A stretch of DNA of 64,000 nt from Schistosoma haematobium (lineage: Eukaryota > Platyhelminthes > Trematoda > Strigeidida > Schistosomatidae). Position numbers and translations under genes: made by a program. The notes beneath the pieces are model-generated. The model searched no databases, was not told where the DNA came from, and saw only the letters and a list, made by a program, of their open reading frames with translations. Location of the stretch: NCBI RefSeq assembly GCF_000699445.3, contig NC_067201.1, positions 10,967,501-11,031,500 of the forward strand. Direction: 5' to 3'. Shown piece by piece: positions 36,201 through 43,321 of the stretch; position 1 is the first letter of the stretch, and every line of letters begins with the position of its first letter.

Positions 36201-37012
36201 TTTAGCCAACTCAGTGAGATGAAAAAAATAGGTTAAATAGGCAATCAAAATATTTTAGTTCTACAGGAAGTCAGTCACCATTTGAATAGAATAATGGAAA
36301 CACTTTTAATTCTGTCACTGAGAAAATGCGTGTTCAACATAGATGGGGATCATCAGTTCCTTCAAAACCTCATATTACATCCTATTAATGAGAAGCAAAC
36401 TGCATGACACTTAGATTCCATCGCAAAAAAAGCGTTCATCTACATCGATGAAAGGCATTAAGTGAATATTTTCGGATAGGGTATCCAGTTGTTATTCAAC
36501 TATTTTTTCCTAACCAGTTCCAGTCCATACAATCAATCATCCGAATTCATGATTTATACTTTGTTTACTTATTTAATTAGAAAATTTTCATTTTTTTATT
36601 GGGTTGTTATTACATGTTCTGTTTATAAACTTTTTTTCGTTTACAAACATTTATTCGAACGGAAATACTAAAGCAGAATGATGATGTAACAAGTTTATTT
36701 ACTGAAGGAGACGATGATATTAGCAGTAGCCACAATGTTCAAGAAAAAGTAGATAATAGAAACTCAGTGAATGGTTTACAAGATCTCGAAGATGATGATG
36801 ATGATTTCGACGAAGAAGACAACACAGAAAATGATGATGATGAAGATGCTGAGGAAGATGAAGACGGTGAATATATGGTAAACAGTACTACTCATTCACC
36901 AACACGAATATTAAATCATTCTGTATCATCCCCAGCTGCGAATAGAATATCTGGATCCACGCAACATTCGCCATTGAAATCTGCACTCAAAACTGGAAGA
37001 TCTAAATTATGA
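18102..37012 (+). CDS. CIBAR1: CIBAR1/FAM92 homologue, BAR-domain ciliary protein (5' end missing)
   Basis: Join of 18102-18217, 18357-18481, 18542-18610, 18688-18780, 33301-33405, 34935-35393 and 36677-37012; every junction has GT-AG and keeps frame, giving about 433 residues after one split codon. Residues 1-215 match the FAM92 BAR domain end to end: HEIETFFGNLC, YTRRTSKLR, TLEDYRNTEIDRIVGKVVNPL, EIQLHNAMIDATR, DFIQIEMLWHAKALE. CIBAR1 binds Chibby (CBY1), curves membranes at the ciliary base and supports ciliogenesis (family knowledge). The tail (215-433) is low complexity: Ser-rich, Gln-rich, a long Asp/Glu block, then a basic end. It is longer than the vertebrate protein (about 290 residues). 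The first exon, about eight codons, was not found. AATAAA at 37093-37098 fits polyadenylation. Confidence 0.88.
18243..18270. repeat. (CA)n microsatellite in intron
   Basis: CA-rich run followed by a CT-rich run inside the 139 bp intron 18218-18356. Confidence 0.8.
18357..18481 (+). CDS. CIBAR1: CIBAR1 exon
   Basis: Acceptor 'tataatag' ends at 18356; donor 'gtaaaa' at 18482. Codes GDEIARILLDYSN to DYRNTE. The donor was set after GAA because the next exon then continues TE-IDRIVGKVV exactly as in FAM92 proteins. Confidence 0.85.
18542..18610 (+). CDS. CIBAR1: CIBAR1 exon (23 codons)
   Basis: Bounded by 'ttttattag' (ends 18541) and donor gtaggt at 18611; preceded by a 60 bp intron. Codes IDRIVGKVVNPLAAYGEEIK. 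Confidence 0.86.
18688..18780 (+). CDS. CIBAR1: CIBAR1 exon (31 codons)
   Basis: Acceptor 'aattaaataag' ends at 18687; donor gtaagt at 18781. Codes NSLKAESAARRREIMNMRKL and on to SSRE. The next 'acag' three bases later would break the frame, so the upstream AG was chosen. Confidence 0.82.
18781..21234 (+). other. Start of the 14.5 kb CIBAR1 intron
   Basis: Mostly unrecognised AT-rich DNA. Around 20100-20480 is a less AT-rich insert ('ggagtcccttcaggggctac', 'ccaaattgctgcagaagtag') that looks like the 5' end of a LINE with the pattern of an RTE leader and endonuclease start, but no frame could be followed. Confidence 0.4.
21240..21500. repeat. Two Smα hammerhead regions in inverted orientation
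   Basis: 21244-21320 is a hammerhead region on the - strand (core CTGACGG, GAAAC, then GTC); 21415-21495 is another on the + strand ('ggtacatctagatgac', 'aggacgaaacgtgtc', 'ctagccatc'). A tRNA-like stretch with box B-like 'gggttcaaatcc' lies on the - strand between them. Both cores carry changes, so activity is unlikely. Confidence 0.6.
21510..22148 (+). mobile_element. RTE-like LINE fragment (reverse transcriptase C-terminus)
   Basis: Broken frames show the usual end of an RTE reverse transcriptase: an RIGIARGLLLQLK-like stretch, NIKVRIFNEVKTVLLYG, then an RWVGHTL-like block and a 3' end 'aggcgtaaataagtatgtaaat'. Several frameshifts and stops; dead copy. Same family as 468-833, 42510, 45830 and 62430. 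Confidence 0.7.
22149..22554. other. Intronic sequence, nothing recognised
   Basis: AT-rich; no repeat or coding signal identified. Confidence 0.35.
22555..22700 (-). repeat. Smα hammerhead fragment
   Basis: On the - strand: 'atgtccagctgatgagtc' (canonical CTGATGAG core), then a damaged stem II, GAAG in place of GAAA, and 'tgaattcc'. One core half is intact, the other is lost. Confidence 0.5.
23485..23835 (-). repeat. Smα unit plus start of a second unit (direct tandem)
   Basis: A hammerhead-like region at 23495-23565 (- strand: CTGACGT, GAAAC, ATC, then 'ctggattac') is followed by the retroposon body, and at 23790-23835 the same 'aaaaatggatggtggccagtagtggaatc' motif begins again. The spacing of about 315 bp is that of Smα units. 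Confidence 0.6.
23866..24215 (+). repeat. T-family tRNA-headed hammerhead retroposon, near full length
   Basis: Order on the + strand: leader (23866-23990, 'gtggattggttgaagttaga'), tRNA-like head (about 23995-24065) with box A-like 'tggtccagttggtt' and box B 'gggttcgaat', hammerhead (24080-24135), then a tail that ends 'aaatctccacaaatccc'. The leader and tail are shared with 34495-34835 and 49990-50300. Confidence 0.7.
24080..24135 (+). ncRNA. Hammerhead ribozyme-like motif (T family)
   Basis: Core CTGAGGA and GAAA are intact, with cleavage triplet GTC. Stem II is weakened (TTCC against GGAC) and stem I has mismatches (ACATTG against CACTGC), so activity is uncertain. Confidence 0.5.
24356..24380. 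repeat. (ACA)n microsatellite
   Basis: Eight ACA units. Confidence 0.9.
25195..25380 (-). repeat. Diverged tRNA-derived SINE head
   Basis: On the - strand: box A-like 'tagctcaacggtagcg' followed about 40 bases later by box B-like 'ggattcaaattcc'. A body of about 130 bp follows. It is not a functional tRNA: no paired acceptor stem was found. Family unknown. Confidence 0.45.
25500..25742. repeat. T-family retroposon (- strand) joined to an inverted T-family tail
   Basis: 25505-25697 is a - strand copy: tRNA-like head with 'gggttcgaatctcg', hammerhead at 25559-25612, tail 'catggtgatctagcttcaat'. At 25698 it passes directly into a + strand T-family tail ('atttcaaccaatgaaatttc', 'aaatctccacaaaa'). 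Confidence 0.65.
25559..25612 (-). ncRNA. Hammerhead ribozyme-like motif (T family)
   Basis: CTGAGGA is intact; stem II is perfect (GTCC...GGAC); GAAA has become GAAG, replacing the 15.1 A-U pair by G-U. Stem I next to the core pairs (ACTG with CAGT). Weak activity is possible. Confidence 0.5.
26405..26665 (-). repeat. Old T-family retroposon copy
   Basis: - strand tRNA-like head with 'ggtagctcattggttgaaag' and box B-like 'ggttcaattcc', then a region where the hammerhead has decayed (only 'agaatgaaac' remains). The head here resembles a tRNA better than in younger copies. Confidence 0.55.
27290..27440 (+). repeat. Smα-type retroposon with intact hammerhead core
   Basis: Upstream body 'gaatcttaccgttaatg...gactgcaattgac' followed by the hammerhead and 'tcattgctggtcac'. 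Confidence 0.6.
27361..27412 (+). ncRNA. Hammerhead ribozyme (Smα type), core intact
   Basis: 5' stem I arm 'gatccag', core CTGACGA, stem II GTCC...AGAAC (one weakened pair), GAAAC, then GTGC and GTC with the 3' stem I arm 'caggatt'. CUGANGA and GAAA are both conserved. Stem I has one mismatch. Cleavage would fall after GTC near 27402. Confidence 0.55.
27475..27540 (+). repeat. T-family hammerhead relic
   Basis: 'attgaggaattatgg', 'aggacgaaac' and 'gtctagtagttc' keep the T-family order; the first core base is T and stem I does not pair. Confidence 0.4.
28618..28890. repeat. Fold-back (inverted) repeat, ~110 bp arms
   Basis: Left arm about 28618-28728 and right arm about 28771-28890 are reverse complements apart from a small gap and scattered changes; the inner ~34 bp ('agaagtgaagtgttcgaatt' and its complement) is nearly perfect. 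The spacer is about 42 bp. It lies in the CIBAR1 intron, so the pre-mRNA could form a long hairpin. Its family is not recognised. Confidence 0.8.
29338..29500. repeat. T-family copy (- strand) joined to an inverted half hammerhead
   Basis: 29340-29446 is the tail and hammerhead of a - strand T-family copy. After 'cacgacgtcgccccctgcgag' the sequence 'ggatgcgcactgctgaggag' starts at about 29474 on the + strand, repeating in reverse the stem I/core half at 29424-29446. Confidence 0.7.
29390..29445 (-). ncRNA. Hammerhead ribozyme, best-preserved T-family copy
   Basis: All required parts are present on the - strand: stem I GCACTG pairing with CAGTGC, core CTGAGGA, stem II GTCT/GGAC (one G-U), GAAAC, short stem III and GTC. 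Cleavage is predicted between 29400 and 29399. The short stem III is typical of schistosome hammerheads, which work best as dimers. Confidence 0.65.
30143..30160. repeat. (CA)n microsatellite
   Basis: Nine CA units in the intron. Confidence 0.85.
30275..30735. repeat. Smα retroposons, two hammerhead regions in inverted orientation
   Basis: - strand hammerhead region at 30395-30470 (CTGACAT, perfect stem II, GAAAC, GTC, 'ctggattac') with a tRNA-like stretch 30475-30530; + strand region at 30645-30725 ('ggtacgtcgagctgacaag', 'aataggacaaaaagcg', 'ggattccactgctagcc'). Bodies 'tgtttacttgaatctaccca' occur twice. Core changes make both doubtful. Confidence 0.65.
31075..31395 (+). repeat. Third tRNA-headed retroposon family (U), with hammerhead relic
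   Basis: A segment with 'gatcgatagaatttgattag' and 'tcagtcctagaaaattttagtgg' leads into a tRNA-like head ('gagagctcagtggcaatgtc'), then 'caagattacaggtacacttt', a shortened hammerhead ('actgacaaggacgaaat') and 'gactacctccaacc'. Parts recur at 38850-39080 and 43800-44340. Confidence 0.5.
31396..33090. other. End of the long intron, little recognised
   Basis: AT-rich; an (AC)n/(GC)n run at 32275-32300. No coding signal. Confidence 0.35.
33095..33205 (+). repeat. T-family hammerhead relic
   Basis: 'ggatgcgcattactgaagaa', 'cccataatgcgcaaaacag' and 'gtccagtgtctcttgg' keep the layout; core and stem II are mutated. Confidence 0.5.
33301..33405 (+). CDS. CIBAR1: CIBAR1 exon (35 codons)
   Basis: Acceptor 'tgactttaag' ends at 33300; donor gtaagt at 33406; phase 0 at both ends. 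Codes AEIQLHNAMIDATRSANNLE and on to RLKGLK, BAR-domain helix sequence. Confidence 0.87.
33406..34934 (+). other. CIBAR1 intron, 1.5 kb
   Basis: Contains a T-family retroposon at 34495-34835 (+). The rest is not recognised. Confidence 0.5.
34495..34835 (+). repeat. T-family retroposon, decayed hammerhead
   Basis: Leader 'gagaagccgtgatcagtgga', tRNA-like head with box A-like 'agtggtctagaggtta' and box B-like 'gagtttgagtcc', mutated hammerhead ('actgcctagaagtcccac', 'aggatagagcg', 'gtccagtg') and tail 'caacctccacgatc'. Confidence 0.6.
34935..35393 (+). CDS. CIBAR1: CIBAR1 exon (153 codons), end of BAR domain and low-complexity tail
   Basis: Acceptor 'tttatttag' ends at 34934; donor gtaatt at 35394. 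Starts RIITDFIQIEMLWHAKALET, the last BAR helix. From about codon 55 it turns into Asn-, Ser- and Gln-rich low complexity (five Asn in a row; several Gln runs). Confidence 0.86.
35394..36676 (+). other. CIBAR1 last intron
   Basis: Contains a LINE relic at 35500-35690 (+; 'gaccggttttagtcatgtag'-type end) and a T-family composite at 35755-35955. Acceptor 'tactaaagcag' at 36666-36676 has a branch-point-like sequence. Confidence 0.5.
35755..35955. repeat. T-family head-to-head composite
   Basis: 35760-35860: - strand tail and hammerhead ('ggaagcactggacgatcgtt', 'cgtcctagtatggga'). 35895-35955: + strand box B ('gatttgaatcccgcg'), 'gtggatgcgcactgttgagg' and 'agtcccatacta'. Each hammerhead half is incomplete. 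Confidence 0.55.
36677..37012 (+). CDS. CIBAR1: CIBAR1 last coding exon (111 codons), acidic tail
   Basis: Phase 0 from 36677; stop at 37010-37012. About residues 35-70 are dominated by Asp and Glu; then Ser/Thr-rich, ending in SALKTGRSKL. FAM92 proteins also end in an acidic stretch, supporting that this exon belongs to the gene. Confidence 0.82.
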   Translation, partial: NDDVTSLFTEGDDDISSSHNVQEKVDNRNSVNGLQDLEDDDDDFDEEDNTENDDDEDAEEDEDGEYMVNSTTHSPTRILNHSVSSPAANRISGSTQHSPLKSALKTGRSKL

Positions 37013-37092
37013 TGACATGATATTTGGTTTTCTATTTTGTTGGTAGTAAATTTATCCTTTCATAATTATTCATCCATATATTAGTTCTCTTT

Positions 37093-37098
37093 AATAAA
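37093..37098 (+). terminator. CIBAR1 polyadenylation signal AATAAA
   Basis: Canonical hexamer 81 bp after the stop codon; a variant copy follows at about 37105. Confidence 0.6.
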
Positions 37099-37849
37099 AC
37101 AACAAATAAACTGTATATGTATAACAAAATAACAGATTGTCTGAACAACTGCACATATTTTTTAATAGAATTCACCGTTCTTGTATTGAATATAAGTTGG
37201 TTTATTTTAATTCACTACACATTACATGACACTATATCACTCAATATTTTGCGAAAATTGTTACTTATCTGTGTATATTACTTATTTCTTAAAAAAGTAG
37301 TATAACTGTGTCGCATAAATTTATTGTCACATTTGTCTCGTTATTATATTTAATTTCATGTTCTTAGATTTTTCAATGCAAATTTAATAATGATAATATT
37401 TAGTAATAATGGTTGTGGTTTTCTGTTAAACAATTAATTATACTCAATAATCCAATAACATACTATCTTTTGTATAAAAATCTTATTCGTTGAATTTCTT
37501 AGTTTGTAAATTCAGATAATCAGTAATATATATGTACATATATATATACATTTGGTCAAATTGTAGATGTGTTCACTGAAGTGTACTTTATCCCTATCCT
37601 AAATTCTGTCTCTATTGACAAGTACTTTTTGGTATTATATAGAAAAGAAAAAACAAGATGTATGTTTTGATATTAGAAAAGAAATATATTACTGAATTCA
37701 AATGAATTGTTCTGACTAAAGATAAAAGGACAATAAACATTCATCGAAATTCTAGTTTAATTGGTTTGAATGAATCTTTTTTTTGAGAGACAATGAAAAT
37801 TTAAAACTGGATAGAAAACTGTTATAACTTGTGAACCTGTGTGCCCTGT
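37099..37849. other. Gene-free sequence downstream of CIBAR1
   Basis: AT-rich, nothing recognised. Confidence 0.35.
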
Positions 37850-38080
37850 CTATTTTATAACGCAACGATACAGCCAGTCAGAGAGCAGCGAACTATCGAT
37901 CGAACCAGTGACGCATAAAACACGTGCGAGCAGCCTAGAGTCCTGATTGGTCCTGCTCTCCGCTTAGCCCAGCCAGTTAAGTCCAGAATACCAATCTCAG
38001 CCTCCGTGATATGAATCATGTATTTCAAACATACTGGGTTTATATACAAATCAAACAGACCACATCACACTATAAAATAG
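37850..38080. repeat. 231 bp island with 10 bp terminal inverted repeats
   Basis: Begins CTATTTTATA and ends TATAAAATAG, exact reverse complements, and the inside is visibly richer in G and C than its flanks. It could be a MITE-like element or an LTR-type fragment (a TATAAA lies on the - strand near 38040). No family recognised. Confidence 0.4.
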
Positions 38081-38639
38081 AAATAACATTTGTACAATAT
38101 TTGGCCAAAAGTGACTGTGAATGAGGGAGGTAGTGATTAACAGACAGGGAATAATTCAAGAATGGTAAATCGTATAATAATAGTTCATAGGTCAAAATAA
38201 AACTCATAATAAGAGGGACATGAATATGAACAGTTTAGTTACATAACAATTACACGATAAAATATACTCATAGTATTGGTCCATAAATGGATCCCAAGAA
38301 TTACAATTCACTATTCTTATCGGGAGATAACAAAAACTGATATGGCTCTATGTATGGAATATGATAGATAGAGGTTTATTATTCATTGGAAATAGATTGA
38401 GAACTATTGCTTAGACTATTGATTTTTATATATTCTCTTTATGATAAGTCTTCAAACTGGAACTCTTCTAATTAATTTCAGGCTGAATCTACATGGCAAC
38501 TTGAATACAAGAGGAATGAGTAGAAGATTAGTGAGAAAGATTTGTTTGACTCTTAAAATAGATCGAAATAACTTAAGAATACACCACTATTTATATGATT
38601 GATTCACAATAAGATGAACAGTCATATTTTTATGAATTG

Positions 38640-39175
38640 AATCGAGTAATTCAATGACTTACTATACGAACACAAATTTACAGTATTATACAACTAAACA
38701 TCTATAATCCTTCTTAAGATGTGGTGAATACATGTCACACACGACTGGAAAAATTAGTTTCATATATCATTCTCATTCCATTTAACTGAGCTATTACTCG
38801 TTGTATCAATTTAAACCAATTATTAGTCAGATTTTTAAAACTTTCAACTTCATAATGATGTAAGGCGGTTGGAGGTAGTTGATAAGTGACTATTAACCTA
38901 CATTTCGTTCCATCCATCAGCATGGCATACCTGTACATCTGGACAGAGTGCATACAATATCAATTCACATAGACTAATGACCATGTCGTAACTTAATGGG
39001 TAGAATCCTATTAGCACTAAGAAGGATTCGACATAAATAACACTTATCACAACTCACTGATCAGCCAGTTGTAAACTGTGTAGCATTAAACGTTACTTCA
39101 GTCAATGATTTACTGTCGGAACACAATTTAAGACATCATGAGACTAAACCTCTATAAGCAAGAAATGTAACTAAT
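38640..39175. repeat. Degenerate direct duplication, ~450 bp period
   Basis: 'tcaatgacttactatacgaa...caactaaacatctataa' at about 38651 returns as 'tcaatgatttactgtcggaa...gagactaaacctctataa' at about 39101. The part 38850-39080 shares 'gcactaagaaggattcgacat' with the U-family repeat at 44245-44300. Confidence 0.45.
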
Positions 39176-39364
39176 TTACCGAGCTATGATATTAATCCTT
39201 CCTAAAATACGTTTATTAATAACTCAAACTACTGAGCATCTTGTAAGAGACCAAGTTCAAATCTTTAACTATATTTTTGATAGATATGACAATAGGTCTA
39301 GTTTCTCTGGTTTACAATATAAACTACTTTTTATCATCAGTCTAGGGGTTGTGGAGATTGTTGA

Positions 39365-39690
39365 GTTTTTGATTGAGATCATGAGCCGATTGATGTTAGG
39401 CCAACATTGAAAACCTGGAAGCACTGGATGGCCGTTTCGTCCTATTGTGGGACTCCTCAGCAGTGCGCATCCACAATCCCGCTCGCAGGATTCGAACCCA
39501 GGACCTTCAGTCTCGCGCGCGAACGCTTAATCTACTGGACCACTGAGCCGGCATACAATGATGTTAATGTCTAACCTCAACCAATCCACGAAGTTGCGCG
39601 ACCATCTTCCACTGCACTGAGGTAGACACCTGTTTCTACCCGACACGGACCGCCGTGACCACTGGAGCTAATCCGTACTTCTTATCAATT
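39365..39690 (-). repeat. T-family tRNA-headed hammerhead retroposon, near full length
   Basis: On the - strand: leader ('gtggattggttgaggttaga'), tRNA-like head with box A-like 'cagtggtccagtagatt' and box B 'gggttcgaatcc', hammerhead at 39417-39472, tail 'caatgttggcctaacatcaa'. Confidence 0.72.
39417..39472 (-). ncRNA. Hammerhead ribozyme-like motif (T family)
   Basis: Stem I GCACTG/CAGTGC, core CTGAGGA, perfect stem II GTCC/GGAC and GAAAC are all intact. The cleavage triplet is ATC instead of GTC, which removes one stem III pair. Confidence 0.55.
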
Positions 39691-40339
39691 ATCTTCAAGG
39701 ATTTATCACTGAAGTTAGTAAATACCGTTTATAAGTTCACGGACTGGAAATCTCAGTTAATAGTTACATTCTGTCAGAACTTATAAGTTTAACAATCTGC
39801 TTATGATTAATATCTAATAACTCGAGGTGATCTCAGGTTCTATTAGAGGTATGAAATCGGTTATCATGTCACGGTTACCTATAACGTGAAAGTGTGATTT
39901 TTCGAGAAGCTTTTTGAGGGAAAACTGGGTTATAAGCTGAGTTAACAACCTGAAACCGAGACTGCAGAGCCTGTTACCCATGGTTATTTTTTGAGTAGTT
40001 TCTGATGTATTTGCTTCGTAATTTTGAGGTCTGTAGGGCAAGGTAAAGCATGCTAGTTTCAGAGTTAAACTAAGTTGCTCGTTGTAGGTAGACATAGTCT
40101 TTACAGATAGTGGTTGTCTGAGGGAAGCACTTTATTCTTATCACTTCATCCTGTAACCAGTTGGTAATTTTAAATTTTCATACGGATCAATTTTATTCAA
40201 CGAATTCATTTTTAAATTGTTTCACACCACAAACTGTGATACATACTGGAAAATAACTGAAAATCAAGAGACTGACAGAAGTTCGGAATATTAATTATAG
40301 GCTTTAAATTTATAGATCTAAACGTATCGTTTTATGCTA

Positions 40340-40752
40340 GGATTGAAGCTACCACGAGTCCACTTAATCTGCGAACGAGAAACAAGACTCGGTGACCAAA
40401 GACCAGTAAGCTAGCTATTGGTGCGTCTCAGCCCCGCTAACTAGAGGGAGAAGTCCAAGCTTGGAATGGGGAAGTATATTCTGCAAACAGCCAGAAACGA
40501 GCGATCACAACAAACACAATTCAAAACGTATATATATACAGTGCAAAACCGTCCTTGGGGAGAGTTACCAAATAGCATACTAAAAGACGCAACGGACCAA
40601 TAGCATTTAAGATATTTCCCAGTGGAAAATACGACATGAAGGTGACAACAGCACCTTTGGCGCGAAAACAAAGAAGTTCAAATTTTTCAAATAAAATTAC
40701 AAAATTAAGTCCTTTCCCAAGTGAGTTCTGGGGATCTAACATCCCCAACAGT
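40340..40752 (-). mobile_element. Candidate solo LTR
   Basis: On the - strand it begins TGTTGGGGATGTTAGATCCC, a TG start with a short palindrome typical of some LTRs, then has a TATATATATACG promoter-like stretch near 40530 and a GC-richer body. No coding sequence and no second copy in the window; the other border is unsure. BEL/Pao or Gypsy origin cannot be decided. Confidence 0.4.
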
Positions 40753-41234
40753 TTAATTGTATATGGGGTTATATGTGCATACTAACTAGTATAAACTGTT
40801 CAGGAATAGGAAGAAACGGTTATTTCGTATTCACTGTTTTTTCTGTAATTTTTATGAATGCTGTCAGTTCATCATAAAAACTAGTTTAAATGATAATTTC
40901 CGTTCGAATAATAATCTAACTCCAATTCATTATATTTTAGTGTTCTAAGTCGATTCAGGTCATATAAACAATAAAATTTAGCACACATTGTAGTAAACTC
41001 ATTTATTTACCAAGTATGCTATACTGAATAAGAGAGTGATAAATGTCAATATATGTTCATTTAACCCAGTTTTGTCATGATATAACGATTTTCTTTTACC
41101 CTAAAATTCGTGTTTTACTTCATATTACCTTAAAAGTATATAATGTATCATATAAACAGTTTCATCCTTCTTTTATTGTGTCAATCAGATTTGAGGTAGC
41201 GTGTCTTGGAGTTTAACGCGGAATTCATTCGTCC

Positions 41235-41630
41235 GTATGTCCAAAAAGGGGTGGGGATAAACTCCAAACTCAATCTCGATTTTGACCTTGCACCCAGCAA
41301 CCAACCGTAATGAAGCGGGAATTCTTATTTACTCGATCGTAATTCATGATGGAAAGAGTGTTTCACTTGTTGTCGTCTTTGCTGGCTTACACAGATAACG
41401 GAAAGTTTTCTACGATGAAAATGCCGTTTCACCATGCTGCGGACATTTAAGATGTAGTGCAGTCAGTCTTGATAGAAGAAAAATTACAATATAGCAAAAG
41501 TCATGCTTCCAACTAATTCTACAATAGAAATTATTTTAAAATATCGACAACTGAGTGACTGAATAAATGAAAACATGACCGTAATTACTGACTACGATAC
41601 ACTTAGATGACTTCACAATGTAGAGTTTAT
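41235..41630 (+). repeat. Unclassified dispersed repeat, copy 2
   Basis: Aligns with 3960-4345 over nearly its whole length in the same direction, at clearly reduced identity. Confidence 0.6.
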
Positions 41631-42509
41631 CCCCAAACCTAAGTAGTACTTTGGGATTATAGCTGATGTTAGTTCGTGATGAAAACTAACCTAACTTCTA
41701 ACTCTAAATCGCGATACTGACTTCTTATACTAAATTATGGTCTTCTTTAGATTCTACTGGAAAGGTGAACTTTCTCAACGTCACGTTGAGGTCGTCCATA
41801 AATGGTTGTCCTACTAGACTGTTAATTAGATGGGCTTACCTAAGAATCTGAAAAGCTGATTTGATAGTATTTCATACAATTTTTGTAAAGTAGCATTCAT
41901 AATTTTAATATTCGGTCTGGAGGTGAATTTATACACCTATTTCCAAAGCGTTCGACTATCTGATTCAATCATTTTCTTGGAATCGTTAAGCAATTAAAGA
42001 GTAAAACTTGCATGTTGACTAATGAATAATATACGTTCAAAATTAAATAGGGATGGCTGAAAATGAACTTGACCATGAACCAGACTAAATTCTTCATTGA
42101 TTATACCATATAAAGATTGTGATGTAAACTATAAGTCGTAGTGAATAAACAGAATCTTATCATGATCACGAATCAATACTACTTAGACAAGTAACGAACA
42201 ACTACTAAACAACTACTGGACATCTGCTTTGTCCTAATATGAGACTTCTCTGGATTCTGGAGGTTAAGAACTCACCTCAGTAATTCAATTTCCTACGTTC
42301 CATCCGCAGTGACAGGTTTTTGTGTGCTCACTGCCGAGGAATTCCATACAAGAACAAAAAAGTTAGGTAGAATCCCATGGTTTTCAACAGCACTCCAAAT
42401 ATAATAGATCTGTAACGAATTCAGCCTATAAAAAACCTAAAGTTCTCAAAATTCCTATGATCTTATTGTTTAAATCTTAATAGTGGAGGATTAACCAATA
42501 GACATCAAA
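41631..42509. other. Gene-free sequence with a T-family relic
   Basis: A heavily decayed T-family composite lies at about 42200-42400 ('actggacatctgctttgtcc' and 'gctcactgccgaggaattcc'). Otherwise nothing recognised. Confidence 0.35.
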
Positions 42510-42815
42510 ATGAAAATATTGAAAGCTTCCAGCTAAAGACGAAATTAGGGAAAGACGTTTTAGTTGCATAGTACATACATTATGGAAATCCCAAAACTGC
42601 ATCGCAAGATAACCCCTAACTCGAAATCCTTAAGAGGGGAAGGAGAAGAGGAATACCAAGTTACACAATGAGCTGAGAAATGAAATTAGACATCAAAATA
42701 ACTGGAAAGGAATATCAAAGACAAAATTCAATCGGAGAATCCTGGTAGGCAGTTTATGCTCCTTCATGAGGGTTAACAGGCATAAGTAAGTAAGTAAGTA
42801 TTTAACTTAACAAAA
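42510..42815 (+). mobile_element. RTE-like LINE 3' end
   Basis: Same family as 21510-22148: 'catacattatggaaatccca' (HTLWKSQ-like), 'ggagaagaggaataccaag' and the 3' tail 'ggcataagtaagtaagtaag'. Truncated at the 5' side and frameshifted. Confidence 0.68.
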
Positions 42816-42959
42816 TAGTCTAAAAACAAATTAATAGGATATATATACCAGATTAATTTCCATAAGATTTTGTTTTAATTTCAACACACAAAAATATTAT
42901 ATTTATATCATCATGAACTATTTCCGTACATCACATACTCGGGAAAAAAAAGGAAGATT

Positions 42960-42965
42960 TTTATT
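42960..42965 (-). terminator. Protease polyadenylation signal AATAAA
   Basis: Hexamer on the - strand 37 bp after the stop codon. Confidence 0.5.
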
Positions 42966-43001
42966 CAAAGAAAATGTCAACACTTTAGAAGAGCAAGAAA
43001 A

Positions 43002-43321
43002 TTACGAAAGATCTGTTGAATTGGAATACTTCAGTGTATTAATATCATTATTAGTAGTATTATTACCATCACTAGTCGAATTAATAGTATCATTATATAA
43101 ATGTTGTTGAATAAATGTTTTGTGTGTAGTAACACTTGAAAATACATACCAACCATTTCCAGCTATTGATGTAATACCAATAACACGTCCATTGATATCA
43201 AATATAGGACCACCACTATCACCAACATCTGGTCCTTGATGATTACGATTAATATTAGAACAAATTGCTCCATTCGTTGGTATTTTAATATGTTTTGGAC
43301 ATTCACCTAATTTTATTATAC
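43002..43321 (-). CDS. Serine protease exon 3 (Ser235, C-terminus)
   Basis: Acceptor 'acttatatag' directly before 43321; the first two bases complete the split Gly200 codon. Holds GDSGGP and the tail; stop at 43004-43002. Confidence 0.88.
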
